DNA of 64,000 nt from Multifurca ochricompacta (taxonomy: Eukaryota > Basidiomycota > Agaricomycetes > Russulales > Russulaceae), in assembly GCA_022496185.1 (NCBI GenBank), contig WTXG01000010.1, positions 434,001 to 498,000 of the forward strand, written 5' to 3'. The notes under the pieces are model-generated. The model ran no database searches. It saw nothing but the letters and a program-made list of their open reading frames with translations, and had not been told where the DNA came from. This document shows positions 34,325-47,197 of the stretch, in pieces. How positions within the stretch are numbered: position 1 is the first letter of the stretch; every line of letters starts with the position of its first letter. A program made the position numbers and the translations under genes.

Positions 34325-34845
34325 TGTGACAGAATTCTCCCTGCAATGTTACTAATGACTTGACATTGTGTTTCACTGGTGTTTTACTTACTGAGGGCCT
34401 AACCCCTCCTAATTCTCCTTAGTTCTAGCTCGTTCTACTGCTCAACCATTTAGATATTATATCATAGAACTAGAACCTTCTATTTACTATGACATAGCTA
34501 GAACTACATGTATTTAAAGACCTACTAGAGTAGAGAGACAGACTAAGTCTGTTCTCTTGTGTTCAATCAAAGGTGCTTCGGAATCCTTGAGTCCTCCCAG
34601 TTAGAACCCCACTTGAACTCTCCAAGATGTGACTTGGAGAGCCTTCATCATCTTGAACTTGCTGCAGGACCGAGCGTCTCTGCCGTCGACTTCGAATCTC
34701 ACGCGCGTGCCCTATCGACCTTGTTGAGGGCTTGAACTGACTTGACTCTGTTATCGACTTGGAGTCTTGACTTGACTTGGATATATCTTGACTTGGAGGC
34801 TAGCTCCTGATCGACGACGACACAGTTCCGCACCTAACTGTGACA
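34325..34845. repeat. Solo LTR E, 521 bp, inserted in gag of element A
   Basis: Starts TGTGACAG, ends CTAACTGTGACA, and is flanked by TAGGG on both sides (34320-34324 and 34846-34850). Removing it together with one TAGGG joins the gag frame of A. No internal region or partner LTR is present, so it is the product of LTR-LTR recombination. The family is not otherwise seen in this window. A GTGAC repeat at the same edges gives an alternative boundary, but then the ends would not be TG...CA. Confidence 0.75.
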
Positions 34846-34850
34846 TAGGG

Positions 34851-36087
34851 AGGATTACCTGGGAGTCAACTGTTGTTGCTGTTGCGACGCGAGGTTTCTT
34901 CTGAGGGCAGTCGCAAGATAGGTGTCCCTTCCGCATGCAGTAGAAGCACAATCCTTCGCGTTTGCAGCATTCTTTGTCATCGTCAGTAACTGCACGTCGA
35001 ATGGTGTTAGTGTCCGTAGTGTGGTCTTGTCGTGATTGCTGGTTTTGACTGTTTATAGGTTGGCGCCAGAACGGCTGGTCATTAGTCGAATGTGCTGTCT
35101 TACTGCGGAGACCTTGGACAATAATGAAATTTCTTTGTTGAGTTTGTGCTGCCTTTTGCCATTGCTCCAGCGTCATCGGGGAGTGTTGTTCAACACATTT
35201 TTCTGCTAATTGACCCTGTAGCCCCCAAGCGAAGAGACGCATCATACTAGGGTCATCAGGGTGGAGGCCAGCTCGTTGAATTAAGATGTTGAAGTTTGCT
35301 ATGAACTCGTCAACGTGTCCATCCTTCATCCGTAGTTTCTGTACTGATTCATATGCTTGTTCTCTCATTGTGAAGTCAAAGAATGTGTCAAGGAACTTTC
35401 TTTCGATGATTGCCCAAGTGTCAGTGTTCTGTGGAATGAGGCTGCTGTCAATCTTTGCTCGCTTAAGGAAATCGATCAAGTTATTATAGAAGGCCTGGAC
35501 CTGAGGACCCTCTAGTTGCTGTAGGAAATAGAGGCTCCTTTTCACTTTGTCGATGGCAACCTCAGACCGGTCATTTAACTCGAGGAAAGAGTCAAACGCC
35601 TTGAGGAAGTCTTCGGTTTTCGTACGATCTCTGTTGAATCTAAGTGGGAACAACCCCTCAAGTCGCTCATACTTGGTTGTTATTGGGGGTGCGGATTGTG
35701 GTATAGTTGGGACTCCAGATATAGCTTGGGATGGTGATGTAAGAGGTTCTGGAAGCGTGGTAGGCGCAGCAGTTACGCCAGTGAAAGCCGCGGCATAAGA
35801 GGTGTTGACAGTGAGTCCCTGCGGTGGGTTAGATGGGAGGCCCATTTCTGGGCGGGCGATCTTAATTGCCATCCAGGCATTGAAATTTTCAAAGTAGGCG
35901 ATCTTGAACCAGAGACCATAGATCGTTTCTATCGGGATATTAACATTATCCAGCTTCCAATAGTAACCACTCCAGGTTACATCTTCTTCATTGGCGGCGA
36001 GCCATCGGGAACCAGGTCGTTCTTCTTCCGGGATATTATCATGTGATTGGGGTCTTAGAGGGAAGGGAAGTTTAACAATTCTGCTAC
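34851..36087 (-). pseudogene. Element A gag, main part
   Basis: Ty3-type capsid protein: LEGLFPLRFNRDRTKTEDFL begins the conserved capsid region (about 35640), and the zinc knuckle CFYCMRKGHLSCDC lies near 34940. The first codons are separated from it by element D: the natural ATG is at 50167 on the far side, and the frame joins across D when one GCTAC copy is kept. Apart from the two insertions this segment is open. Confidence 0.85.
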
Positions 36088-36587
36088 TGTGAAACAGGCA
36101 TGTGCGCAGCATACTGACTGTAAATGTGTTAGTGGGTTAGGCTAGAAAGACAAGTTACTTCAGAGGTAGAAGGAACTCTATTATACTATACTACACACCT
36201 AGAAAGACAAGTTCTATATACAGAGTTAGTCTAAGGTAGTGATGATAGTAGAGAGGATGACTTACACTTCAGAGGTAGAAGGAACTCTGAAGTGTAAGAG
36301 ACGAAACAGACACCCTTATATACACTTCCAAGGGATGGTCTGTGCACTGGGAATAAGTCCACAAGTGCCGGACAAAGTCCAAACAATAAACAGAGGGAGA
36401 AAGGCCATTGGCCACTACAGAAATCACATGTTACATGATGTATCAGTCAGCTACTGCGGAATGTGAGAAAGAAAGTAATAATGATAATGTCAATAGTCCG
36501 AGACTCCGGTATCTAATCTAATCTACAAAGTAGCTAATCTGATCACCTGATGCCTGAAGCAACACTGAACATCTTCTGTGTTCAACA
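36088..36587 (-). repeat. Element D 3' LTR
   Basis: 500 bp; partner of 49641-50140, with two base differences seen. Preceded by a purine-rich tract (GCATGGAGGGA on the minus strand). Confidence 0.95.
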
Positions 36588-36858
36588 TCCCTCCATGCTG
36601 AAGGCATCTGGTCATAAATGGGAAATGAGTTGGATGAGCACACTGCTATCTCAATTAAATGAGCATATCGCCAGCCAGAGATCCAACTTCTCTAACTCTT
36701 CTGAGTGTGAGAGAGGCATGGTGTTCAGAGGCATATCGCGGTGATTCGCTTATGCAAACTGAAACCATACACACCTCTTGCGTCACTCTCGAAGTTGAGA
36801 GTTTTTCTCATGGTGGGAAAGTGAAACTGGTATTCAAAGTCTCCAGATTCCAGCTCTC

Positions 36859-37740
36859 TCATTCCAGCATAAGTCCAAGTTCATTTACCATGGTTTCAAA
36901 CGATGCTCTTGGTAGAGACTTAGTGAAGCCATCTGCCAGCATCTCACCTGTGGGGGTTCGCACTAATTCAATTATGTGCGATTCAATGTACCCCCTAATG
37001 GCATGGTACTTGATAGGTATATGCTTTGACCGCCTTCCTGTGACTGGGTTTAATGCCAAATCCACGGCACCCTTGTTGTCACAGTGGAGTAGTATAGGGG
37101 AGGATACCTCATACCCTAATTCCTCCATAAAAGTCCTATACCACATTGCCTGATTTGCAGCCTCAGAGAGGCTCATATATTCGGCCTCAGTGGTGGACTG
37201 TGCTACTGTCTTCTGCTTTCTGGAACACCATGAAATGGCACCATTCGCCAAGAAAAACACATAGCCTGAGGTAGAGTGGCAGTCCTCTTGATCTCCCCAT
37301 GAGGAGTCTGCAAAGCCATGAAGGCCACTCTCCCCATTCCCTCCAGAATACCGCAACTTGTAGTCTTTTGTACTATTAAGATACTTTAAGACATATTTTG
37401 CAAGTCGCATGTGATCTTGAGAGGGATTGGAAGCGTATTGACTAAGGCGCGCCACAGCAAAGCTAATGTCGGGTCTGCTTCCAATCTGCACCCATAGCAG
37501 AGACCCCATCAACTGTTGGTACTTCTTTATCTCAGAAGTAGATGCCTGGCCATCAAATTTGACCAGATGAACATCAGCGCCAGAGGGAAGAGGAGTATAT
37601 ACTCGGTTGGAATCCCTCATCCCAAACTTCTCAATAATAGATAAAACGTAGGCTGCTTGGTCAATCTCCAGTGTCTTATTAGGACGATCTCTGGTGATGT
37701 TAACTCCAAGATACGACTGGATTTCTCCCAAGTCAGTCAT
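36859..37740 (-). pseudogene. Element D RT C-terminal part and RNase H
   Basis: Copia-type RNase H: VAQSTTEAEYMSLSEAANQA and LLHCDNKGAVDLALNP carry the catalytic acidic residues, and YLGVNITRDRP is the connection from RT. It is separated from the RT frame at 37741-37746 by a single in-frame TGA that could derive from CGA. Confidence 0.85.
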
Positions 37741-37746
37741 CTCATA

Positions 37747-38679
37747 TCAATTAGATAGAGCTGACTTCAGCCACGTTATCTTATCATTGGAAGATCCAAG
37801 TATAGTAATGTCATCTACATAGAGAATGACGTAAAGTGAATCATCCCCCTCCTTTTGATGAAACACATATACTCCTGCATCAGAGTACGTCCGAGTGAAG
37901 CCCAGTTCATTAAGAACTGCATGGAATTGTAGATTCCATGCTCGGGAAGCTTGTTTGAGGCCATATAATGCTTTTTGTAGCCTACAAACTTTGGACTCTT
38001 GACCAGTAACGACGAAACCAACTGGTTGCTCCATATAAATTTCTTCATCCAGGTCGCCATGAAGGAATGCCAATTTGACATCCATCTGGTGGATTTCCCA
38101 ATCCTCTAGCGTAGCTAGCGCTAGTAATAATCTAAGTGATTCAAATCTGGCGACTGGAGAGAATGTTTCGTCGAAGTCCACTCCTTCAACTTGGGTGAAC
38201 CCTTTTGCCACGAGCCTAGCACGAAACCGTCCATCTGGTTTCAACTTAAAAACCCATTTTGATTTGACAGCCTTCCTTCCTTTTGGAAGATCCTCAAGGC
38301 GCCACACATCAAGTTTATCTAAGGCATTAATTTCATATTCACATGCCTCATACCATTCATTGGCATTATCAGACTGCATTGCCTCCTGAAAAGTCAGGGG
38401 GTCTCGATAAGAGACACCTGCGGCATTTAGCAATTCCATATGCCCAAGTCTGGAGGAACCCTGCATGAACTCAGCATTATCCTCATTGTAAAATCGAGGA
38501 TTCTGGCGGTGTGAACGTTTGGGACGGGCAGTATCAAGATCTAAGTCTTCCTGCACAGCCCTGTCACGTTGCTGAGATCGTGGACTTTCCCTAGTAAATA
38601 CTGGTTGGGAAATTTTGCCGACCTTCTTTTTAGTTTGTCTTTTGGCACGGGTTCTCTGGGGGAGTTCAGATGGCTCCAT
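37747..38679 (-). pseudogene. Element D reverse transcriptase
   Basis: Copia RT: begins around WRLEDLPKGRKAVKSKWVFK, then RARLVAKGFTQVEGVDFDET, FLHGDLDEEIYMEQPVGF, CRLQKALYGLKQASRAW and the catalytic ILYVDDITILGS. It is open across this span but ends at a TGA just before the RNase H part. Confidence 0.88.
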
Positions 38680-39589
38680 GATTTGGGATGGTGGGGTCTG
38701 ATAGATAGTTTGATCGTGTGTGTCAATTCATTATCAGGTGTGGTAGGCTCAGGATTTACTTGAGGAGGTTCCACTACCTCCTGTTCCTCAACCTCGGCAT
38801 CCTTGTCTTCAGGAGCCTGAGGAACTGTGGCTATTACTGGTTGAGGCTGGACAGGCCTCTCATTTTGTAGTACAAAAGGCGTAACTTGTTCCTTTTGTTT
38901 CCCTTGTTGTCCTTTGCAAGGTTGGATGGGTAGGATCCTTCATCAAATGTCACATCTCTTGACAATACAAAGGATCGAGTATGCATATCCCAAAGAAGAT
39001 ATCCTTTAGAGTGGGGTGCATACCCGACAAAGACTGTTTCCCTGGCTTTATGATCCAGTTTACGTCTTTTATCCTCTGGGACAGTATAGTAGGCTAAGCA
39101 GCCAAAGATTTTAAAGTATGAGACATCTGGAATGTCCCCATCCAGAAGCTCAAGCGGTGTCCTCCACTTATTAGAGCGATGGGCATTCTATTGTATATGT
39201 GACAGGCTGTTCACACTGCACATTCCCAGAAACCAAGGGAAAGACCAGCATGATGTAGCATGCTAGTGGCCTTTTCCATGATGGTTCTGTTGAACCTTTC
39301 AGCCCTTCCATTCTGTTGTGGGGAGTACGGCATTGTCAATTTATGCTCTATGCCAGCCTTCTCAAGTATTGACTTCAGCTCCCTATTTACAAATTCGCCA
39401 CCTCGGTCTGTGTGTAAGGTCTTTATTTTCTTGTCTGTTTTATTTTCCAAGAATGCCTTAATATTACAGAAGACCGATGTAAAATCACTTTTTGCTTTCA
39501 TAGCAACAACTAGGCAGTTCTGCTAAAGTCGTCTATGAAAGTGGCGAAGTATAGGTTCCCTTGAATTGAAGTGCATTGTAGAGGACCAA
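38680..39589 (-). pseudogene. Element D integrase core, frameshifted
   Basis: The D,D35E integrase is spread over shifted frames. From 39501 to 39211 the sequence reads LHTDRGGEFVNRELKSILEK and MPYSPQQNGRAERFNRTIME, with the second Asp and the Glu. The first Asp (HSDLVGP) is read in a neighbouring frame near 39600-39560. At least two 1-base losses are needed to explain the breaks near 39520 and 39630. The integrase C-terminus (39200-38680) is also in pieces. Confidence 0.75.
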
Positions 39590-41143
39590 CTAGGTCACTA
39601 TGAATGACTTCCAAGGGTGCTGAAGCTCTTTTTGAGAGGGAGGGAATGGAAGACGGTGTGATTTTCCCATTTCACAGCCATAACACGGCTTGTCTTCCAC
39701 TTGGCTATTATCAATACTAAGGCCTTTTACAGCCTTAGGAGCATGTCTTTTGAGGGCCTCTTTTGACATATGACCCATTCGCAAATGCCAGGTGTCAAGG
39801 CTAGTTGATGCAGATTTATGGGAAGCAGTATTTAGATTCTGCATAGTTTTCCCAAAGACCCAATAGAGTCCCATAGCCTTGACACCTTCCGCTATAATTG
39901 TATCATTGTACTTTATTTTGACCTCAGATGGAGAAAATTCCACTGAGCCACCCTTGTCCGTGATGCAGCTTGTTGACAGTATTCTTTCACTGCCAGGCAT
40001 ATAAAATACATTGTTCAACTCTAACTCATAATTATTGCGAGTTTTGAGGAGAACTTTGCCTGTTCCTTCGACTTGGACAATAGAGCCATCACCAATTGTC
40101 ACCTGATGTCCCTTGTGTGGGAAATACTCAGAGAAATCTTCTAAGTATGGTGTAAAATGAGTGGTGGCTCCGCTGTCCATCATCCAAGGGTTGCTGCCAT
40201 CATCGACTTCTTGTGTGTGCTCGGTCATCATATAAAGTGAAATGCGAGGTGTCTCATGCACCTCCTGTATTCTGCCGCTACCATTAATTACGGTAGCTAC
40301 TTGTGTGGAGTTATTATGTACACTGGGGCCTTGCCCCTTCCTCTTGTTGCCCTTTTTGCCTGCATCAGCATTGGCTCTGTCCTGTTTCCTTTGCCGACAT
40401 TCATTTGCCTTGTGGCCTGGCTTCTGGCAATAGAAGCAGGTGACATCATTGGACGATGATGCACCTGCAGGAGGTGGCGTGAAAGATACTTGTTTTTTAT
40501 TTTTGTTTTTGTTGACATGGGCTGCCTTATTAAGGGCAACCCCAACACCACTTCCTGCAGGGCCAGCAAGTCGGCTTTCCTCATTTAGGAACCTTTGTAC
40601 AAGGTCCTGAGGGGAAAGGCGGTCAGGAGGACCTGACGCCAGGATTGAGCCAGCAATGGCTGAGTAGGATGGAGGTAGGGATTGGAGCAAAATAAAGCTC
40701 AACTGGAGATCAGAGATCTCCATCCCATTTTCCTTGAGGGTACTCCTCACATCCAACACACGCTGCAACTGGGGTCTGAATTGCTTTCCTTCTTCCAAGC
40801 GGAAGGAGGATACAGAACACCACAAGTTGTAGGTGGCCATGCTACCTACTGAGCCGTAGAGCGATTCCAAACGCTCGTACTTGGCATTGACAGAAGGATA
40901 AGTTCTGTCTGAGGCAATCTGGGAGTATGTTTCCGGTGATGTCACCATCACCAGAACTCCCATAAGGACTTCCTCCACCCTATTCCATTCTTGGTACATA
41001 GGCTCAGACCAAAGCGCAAAGCGCTTGGCATACTCGTCATCCTTTTCTCCATCCTCCGGCTTAGGAGCATTCAGGAACTCAGGGGCATCATGTGTAATGT
41101 GCCTCTTCATTCCATTTATCCTAAGCAGGGCGGTGAAGGACAC
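39590..41143 (-). pseudogene. Element D gag, protease and integrase zinc-binding region
   Basis: 517-residue open stretch: gag capsid region, zinc knuckle CFYCQKPGHKANEC (near 40430), protease active site WMMDSGATTHF (near 40175), and the integrase zinc-binding module (WHLRMGHMSKEALKRH...CYGCEMGKSHR, near 39790-39670). It runs out of frame near 39630, where one missing base would restore HSDLVGP of the integrase core. The start at 41143 is the first ATG of the open part; the gag N-terminus may begin a little upstream, near 41220. Confidence 0.85.
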
Positions 41144-41220
41144 CGACCACTGCTGCCAGTTGGAGCTGTCAAGTTTGTCGAACTTGAAGGTGGGGGGAAG
41201 ACGATAGACGACATTTGAGA

Positions 41221-41826
41221 TGATTTGTTAAAGAAAAGGTGATCCTGGTCCCAAGGAGCAATTAGAACCAGTTGTCCAGGTCTCATTTAAGAGGGCCCGT
41301 CCATTCTGTGGCGCTATGCTTCAGAACTTAAGAAAGTCCTGCCTCTGATGTGCGACTTCTAAGTAGTATAGTAGACTGTCTAGCGCCATCTACAACAAGT
41401 CCTAAGCCCACATCAGGGGGACATTGTGTAAATAGATGGGGAGTCATGTCATGGAGGAGCCAACCGCAAGTTCCACTAGAGACAAAGGGTATAGAGCCCT
41501 TCCTCTAGTGCTGGTGGTGGAGTCCATGATTAAGCCCTAGATGATTGGGGCCATGACTATAGTAGACTATCAGGTTTCCTCTGGTTGGGGCGAACCCCAA
41601 TGAAAGCAGCGGGTACTTCTGCCCAGAGACAAAACCTTCTAGCTACTGTGTAAATACTATAGTAGTTCAAGCCTACTTGTATCGAGCCCAAGCGTCATGG
41701 GAGTGACTACCCATGCCTTGTTCTAGACCCTAAACTCTACCAGCAGGTTGCTAAACCTGGCTTACGGATCGAGCCAAGCATTGACTGAACCTATAGCTCC
41801 AAGCCTTCTGGGCAAGGGGCCTACTA
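41221..41826 (-). other. Element D leader (5' untranslated) region, left part
   Basis: This non-coding stretch between gag of D and the C insertion continues on the other side of C at 49317-49640, which together form the leader after the 5' LTR of D. No ORF of note. Confidence 0.7.
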
Positions 41827-42416
41827 TGTTACGTCTGGTGCGGGACGTTCCACACAACTTGTGTGACAGCGTGCTAAGTGGGTTCGGGTAAGAGACCAAT
41901 AAGATCCCTTGGAGTCGAGAGGGTATGAGTCAAAGTCCTAGAGGCTGCACCCTAAGACGATGTTGAGCGGAAAGTGCCGAAAGCACTGAGACAAGCAGAC
42001 GTTCAAGAGACAAGGGGAAGTCCGGAAGACAAGCACCGATGTATTCAATAAGTCGAGTCTGAAGTCTACAAGGTAGCTACAGCGGACTTATATACGTAAT
42101 CGAGTGGGCGTCTAAAGATAAGATATACTAGAGTCATGTGGGCCCGAATATACGAAAGCGGAGGGCGTAAAGCCGTGCTTCTGATAGGGAATTAAGTAAG
42201 TGTCCGGTCTTAGAGATAAGGGATAAGAGATAAGCAAATAGCATGCCAAACATAAGTACAGCGATACAAACAGGGGCAAAGACAGTCACGGGGAAGGAAG
42301 TAGGGCACGTGAAGGGTCCCACGATGGAGACGTAATCTGGTAGTGAAGAGTAGGTGGTAGGGAGGGGTCGTCGCTGGGTAAAAGGAAAAAGACAGGGAGG
42401 GACGGGGTTTGTAACA
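41827..42416 (-). repeat. Element C 3' LTR
   Basis: 590 bp, TGTTACGTCTGG to TTTGTAACA; homologous to but clearly diverged from the LTRs of B. Confidence 0.95.
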
Positions 42417-42447
42417 TCACCCCCTCTTCTGGTTCTAGCAGACCCGG

Positions 42448-43640
42448 CTAGAAACGACTCGTACCGTCATCATCCTGTACCAGCTCCAGGTAATCGTCAG
42501 CTACATTACGGTCATCCATGCTGTATGACTCCATCTCCTGCGGGCACGCGTGGGTACGAAGAAACCCATATGGACCGCGCTGGCCACATGCGTGGCATAA
42601 GTCGTGGATGGGGCAGTCGATTTCTTTATGCCCAGCATTATGGCGAAGGCACTTGCCACACCAGCCCGATGGATTGGTGATAGTCGGGGCTGCTCCTACG
42701 CGTTGGAAGATACAGTGTCGGCTCCAGTGGAGATTACTTCGACAGTGTCGACACCACTTGCAGTTAAGGGGGCAGTTCCAGCTTATGTGATACCTGCTGT
42801 CACATTGCCAGCAGGTCTCCCCGCGCGGGTTCTCGTGCAATCGTGGCATCTCGAGCCGGGTCGGCAGCAGCGTCGGGGCCGCACCCAAGGTTCGAGGGGG
42901 GAGGGGTCGTGCATAAGTGTCCGCGTACCTTTCAGCAATAGTCTGGTACGCATCCCCCGCTTCCAACCTCTTTCTGATGTCCACGATCTCCGACTCCAGC
43001 TGGAACATCCCATTTGTCAGCCTTGCCATCATTTTTGCGTGCTCCTTGTACTGTTGGTTCAGTGTCCTCCTCAAGGTGATACTCTTCCTCAGCCTCATAA
43101 CTTCTGCCTTCAAACGCGGTAACCTCATGTCATTCATCACTTCATCACTCGCGAAGGCGCGACAGTCCTCCGTGGCAAGGTGACCCAGCTGTTCATCAGT
43201 CAGCGTATGATGAAGTCGACCTGTATACCTTTCCTCCAGATAGACGGGAGCTCCATAAACCGGCCCATCCTTCTTCATACACCCCGCCACATCCATCCCA
43301 CCATTAGTATAATAAATGTACTTGGCGATGGCTGTGGTTCCATCGGCCATTGTGATCTCCAAGGGGAAGTACATCGAAGAGTTGGGGTTGTTGGGGATGA
43401 ACGGGAACTCGGGGGCTTCGTCGTCGATCTCTCCGTTGAGCAGGTCATTGGGGTGGGGGTCTTTGCGATGTGTGAAGTCGTCATTTGGATTCGGGGACTG
43501 GTTCTTGACGCGGCCTCTGCGGCTTCATAGTCGATAGGGGAAGAGGGGCGCGTGGAAGGATGAGCAGAGGGGAAGTTCTCGGCAACTACGTTGGCGGCAG
43601 TGAAGGTGTCGACGGCGGCGTTGGCAGCGATGAAAGACAT
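42448..43640 (-). pseudogene. Element C extra 3' ORF (ORF3), one frameshift
   Basis: Homologue of the 397-aa protein at 25043-26236. From 43374 to 42448 the frame is open and includes the YFPLEITMADGT block, the helical region and the same four Cys/His clusters (for example CWQCDSRYHISWNC and CRHCRSNLHWSRHC). The N-terminal 90 residues are in another frame (43640-43520) because one base is missing in the GAGGCC region near 43515 compared with B. All metal-binding residues of the knuckles are kept. Confidence 0.8.
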
Positions 43641-43880
43641 AATAGATTGGATGGTGGTAGGACGTTGCTGAGAGAGCATGTACTGGGGGATTTCTTCGGG
43701 GTCTGTGGATTGGTTCCTTTTAACTGTCTCTGGGCGCTTCTGGATGTCGGTCGTGGAACTCCGAGATAAGGACTGGGGCAGAGATATCTCGGGCGGGTTC
43801 CCACAAGTTGTCAGAGTTTGGGAATCCTTTCCACTTGACTAGGTAATGTAGTTTGCGCCCTCGGCCTTGTCATTTCGAAT

Positions 43881-45560
43881 CTAAAATGCGTTCCACTTCC
43901 CACTCTTCTTCTCCATCGATAAGGTCAGGTGGGGGTCTCGAGAAGTTTTCTCCATGCAGGGTCGTTTCCTTATATGGTGTGAGCAGTCTGGCATGGAAGA
44001 CCGGATGAATGCGCCATGTAGGGGGAGTTCAAGTTCGTATGACACATCTGACAGCTTCCTTGTTATCTTGAAAGGTCCGTGACGTCGGGGCGCTAACTTG
44101 GCTGTCGGATGTGACGTATGAATGTTCTTCCCTTCCAACCATACCATATCATTGGTCCGATAAGGCATAAACTTTGTAGGCTTCTCTGCCAGGGTCTTTT
44201 GCGCCTTCAACAAGTTCTCATTGGCCGATTTCCGAATCTCTTCCCATTGGTTGATACGCTGTGTGGCTGAAGGGACGTTCGTCGGCTTTCCGGTCCATGT
44301 GGCTCGAGGCGTCCATCCCATGATAAGTGAGAATGGGGAGTGTTTCGTGGTGCCATTAGGCCAGGAGTTGTGTGCAAATTCTGCCGTTGCGAGCCAGTCC
44401 GCCCAGTCGTTCTGTCGTCCATTGCACCAAAATCGAAGATACTGTTCAAGCCACTGATTTGTTCTTTCCGACTGTCCATCTGTCTGTGGGTGATACACCG
44501 TAGAGATATTTTGTGCGATGTTCAGTGTTCTGCAGAGTGCCCTGGCGAACGTGGATGTGAAGCGTGGGTCACGGTCTGAGATGATCTTTTCAGGGAGGCC
44601 ATAGTGTCTGTAGATGTGATCTAGGTAAAGCTTGGCCACTCCTTCTGCCGTAATGGACTCATTGCAAGGTATGAACAGCGCTGCTTTTGAACAGTCGTGG
44701 TCAGTGATGGTCAGGATTGAGTCGAAGCCTTTAGAAGTGGGGAGTTTGACAATGAAGTCCATGGCTATGGTCTGGAATGGTTGTGAAGTCGTTGGTGTGA
44801 TTGGGAGTGGTGCCGGCAGGTGTGGGTGTGTATTCACTTTGTTGGCCTGGCAATCTGCACATCCTTTCACATATTCTTCCACATCCTTCTTCATGTTCGG
44901 CCACCAGTAGTCTCGTTTGGCGAGGGCGTAGGTGTTAGCGATGCCAGGGTGGCCTGCAGAAGGGAGGTCATGGTGAAAATGGATCACCCCCCTCTTAATG
45001 TTGTCGCCACCGGTGACAACAAGTCGATCCCTGTCCTTCCACCAGAGGCCGTCAATTTTCTTCAGATTATGTGCCTCGGCCCATGTTTTGCACAGCTGTT
45101 GATTCATATTTTGCGATACTTGGGCCCATAGATCCATGTCATGAAGGCTAACAATGGCCATCCTCGTAAAAACCTCTTCCGGGAGTACTGTTACATCACT
45201 GTTGTCCTCTGCACCGTTATTCAAATCAGGTCGTCGTGATAGGGCATCTGCGCGAGCGTTACGACTTCCAGCAATGTGCTTCAATTCAAAGTTGTACTCT
45301 TCGAGCTCCAGGACTTCACGCGCGACTCGCCGGCTTATTTTATGGGGTTCCTTCCAATATAGTAGATTGGAGTGGTCGGTGTGAATGATGGTTTTGTGAG
45401 GAGTCCCTGCTAGGTATGGCCGCCAGTGTCATAGCGCTTTTACTATGGCCAGCAACTCTCTATCCCAAATGTCATAATTTCGTTCTGCGGATGAGAATGT
45501 CTCCGAATAAAAGGCTACAGGGTGGAGAAGTCCCGTCGTGTCTCGTTGGTTTAATACGGC
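43881..45560 (-). pseudogene. Element C RNase H C-terminal part, integrase and chromodomain start, frameshifted
   Basis: From 45284 leftwards: integrase zinc-binding region (AGHPGIANTYALAKRDYWWP), TITDHDCSKAALFIP, SDRDPRFTSTFAR, QTDGQSERTNQWLEQYLRFW, then [20 protein letters not shown] frame change near 44025 (LELPLHGAF where B has LELPSTWKIH) disrupts the tail and chromodomain. RNase H residues are read in a different frame between 45560 and 45285. Confidence 0.85.
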
Positions 45561-47197
45561 ACCATTTGCAAAGTGGATGCGTCGACTTCAAGTTCAAAAG
45601 GTTTCTGCAGATCTGGTTGTAAGAGGACTGGTTCTGAGCCGATGACATCACGAATCTGTTCGAAGGCCATTTGATGCTCCTCCGTCCAATGCCAAGGGAC
45701 GTCTTTCTTCAGCAATCCATTTAGTGGTTGGGCGATCCCTGAGAATCCTCGGACGAAGCATCGATAAAAGTTGCAGAAACCAATGAACGACTGCACGTCC
45801 TTGACACATGTCGGCACTGGCCATTCCCGAATCCCTTGTACTTTTACGGGGTCCATTCGCACCTGTCCTTCCTCCAGGATGACTCCTAGATATTCTACAC
45901 TCGGTTGTTCAAATGAGCACTTGGCAGGTTTGAGGTATAGGTCGTGTTCACGTAGGATATCCAACACCTGATGAACTCGTTCTCGATGGTGGGCTAGGTC
46001 ATTCTTGGTAGCAACCAATATGTCGTCCATATACACCACTACTTCGCCAGTAAGAATGAGGTCGCGGAATATGTGGTTCATCATGGACTGAAACGTTGCC
46101 GGTGAATTCGTAAGGCCGAAGAACATGACATTCGGCTCGAACAACCCCTGATTTGTCTTAAATGCCGCTTTACATTGGTCGCCCTCTTTGATCCTGACAT
46201 TGTTGTAACCCCATCGTACGTCCATTTTCGAGAAGAGGGATTTGTCCCTCATGGTGTCGATGAGTTCAGAGATTAGTGGCAGGGGATAGGTGTTCTTTAC
46301 AGTATACGTATTGATCTTGCGGTAATCCTGGACGGGTCGCAGTTTGCCATCCTTCTTTTTGATGAAGAAGAAGGGCGAGGCATACTGCGACTTGGATGGG
46401 CGAATGTATCCTTTGGCCAGATGTTCCTCCAGGAATTCCGTAAGTGCAGTTTGTTCGGACTGGGACAGGGGGTAGATTTTACAGTCTATGGCAGCCGGTG
46501 CGTCAGGGAGAAAGTCAATGGCATGATCCCATGGCCGCTCTGGAGGAAAGCGATGTGACTCTTCCTCGGAGAATACCTTCCAATGCCGCTGGTAAACATC
46601 CGGCACTATCTCATGGTAGGTCTTCTCATTCTGTCCTTGTACCGCCTTCTGGGCCAGCTCTGATGCTTTGGTGACGTAGCAGTAGCCGGGGTCTTCTTTT
46701 GTACACACGGCCCTTATTACTGGATGCCGGATTGCATAGTCATACCCTATTGACGTAATGATAGTGGGATATGACTCTTTATCCATTGTCGCATCAGCCC
46801 AGTTGATCTTGGGTTCAAACGCAGCAAGCCACGGGTATCCTAGGATGAGGTCTTCGTCTCCTAGGTCCGTAATCAGGAAACGAATGTTTTTCGTAACCTC
46901 TCCAACCTGGACCTTTAGATCCGTATAGTGAGTGATTTTTCCAGCGCGATTGGCTGTTCTGTCAATATTCCAGATATTCTTCTCCTGGGGAAGTGCCAGC
47001 TGTCCCAAACCCATGGTTTTGACGAGTCGTGGGTGAATAAAATTGTCCGTGGCTCCAGAGTCCACTAAAATATCTCGATCGGCCGTCCTCTGTGTAGTTT
47101 CAAAATGGACTGGTATTTTCAATGATTTGAATCGACTAGCATACACAGAGGTAACATGGAGTGCTTGTGCCCAGGCCGATGGGTTTGAGCCTAACAA
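45551..47197 (-). pseudogene. Element C protease, RT and RNase H N-terminal part
   Basis: One open frame from the aspartic protease (ILVDSGATDNFIHP) through RT (VVYMDDILVATKND; GLTNSPATFQSMMN) to the start of RNase H (FELEVDAST), where a 1-base deletion near 45575 breaks it relative to B ([16 protein letters not shown]). Because B has lost its protease-RT connection and C has kept it, C shows the original layout of this family. Confidence 0.88.

Noticed and set aside
34320..34850. Boundaries of the solo LTR defined by the GTGAC repeat
   Set aside because: That choice gives ends AG...CT, whereas TAGGG gives the standard TG...CA ends and also joins the gag frame.
36239..36466. Small open frame inside the LTR of element D, repeated at 49792-50019
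   Set aside because: Same reason: it is part of an LTR copied at both ends, not a gene.
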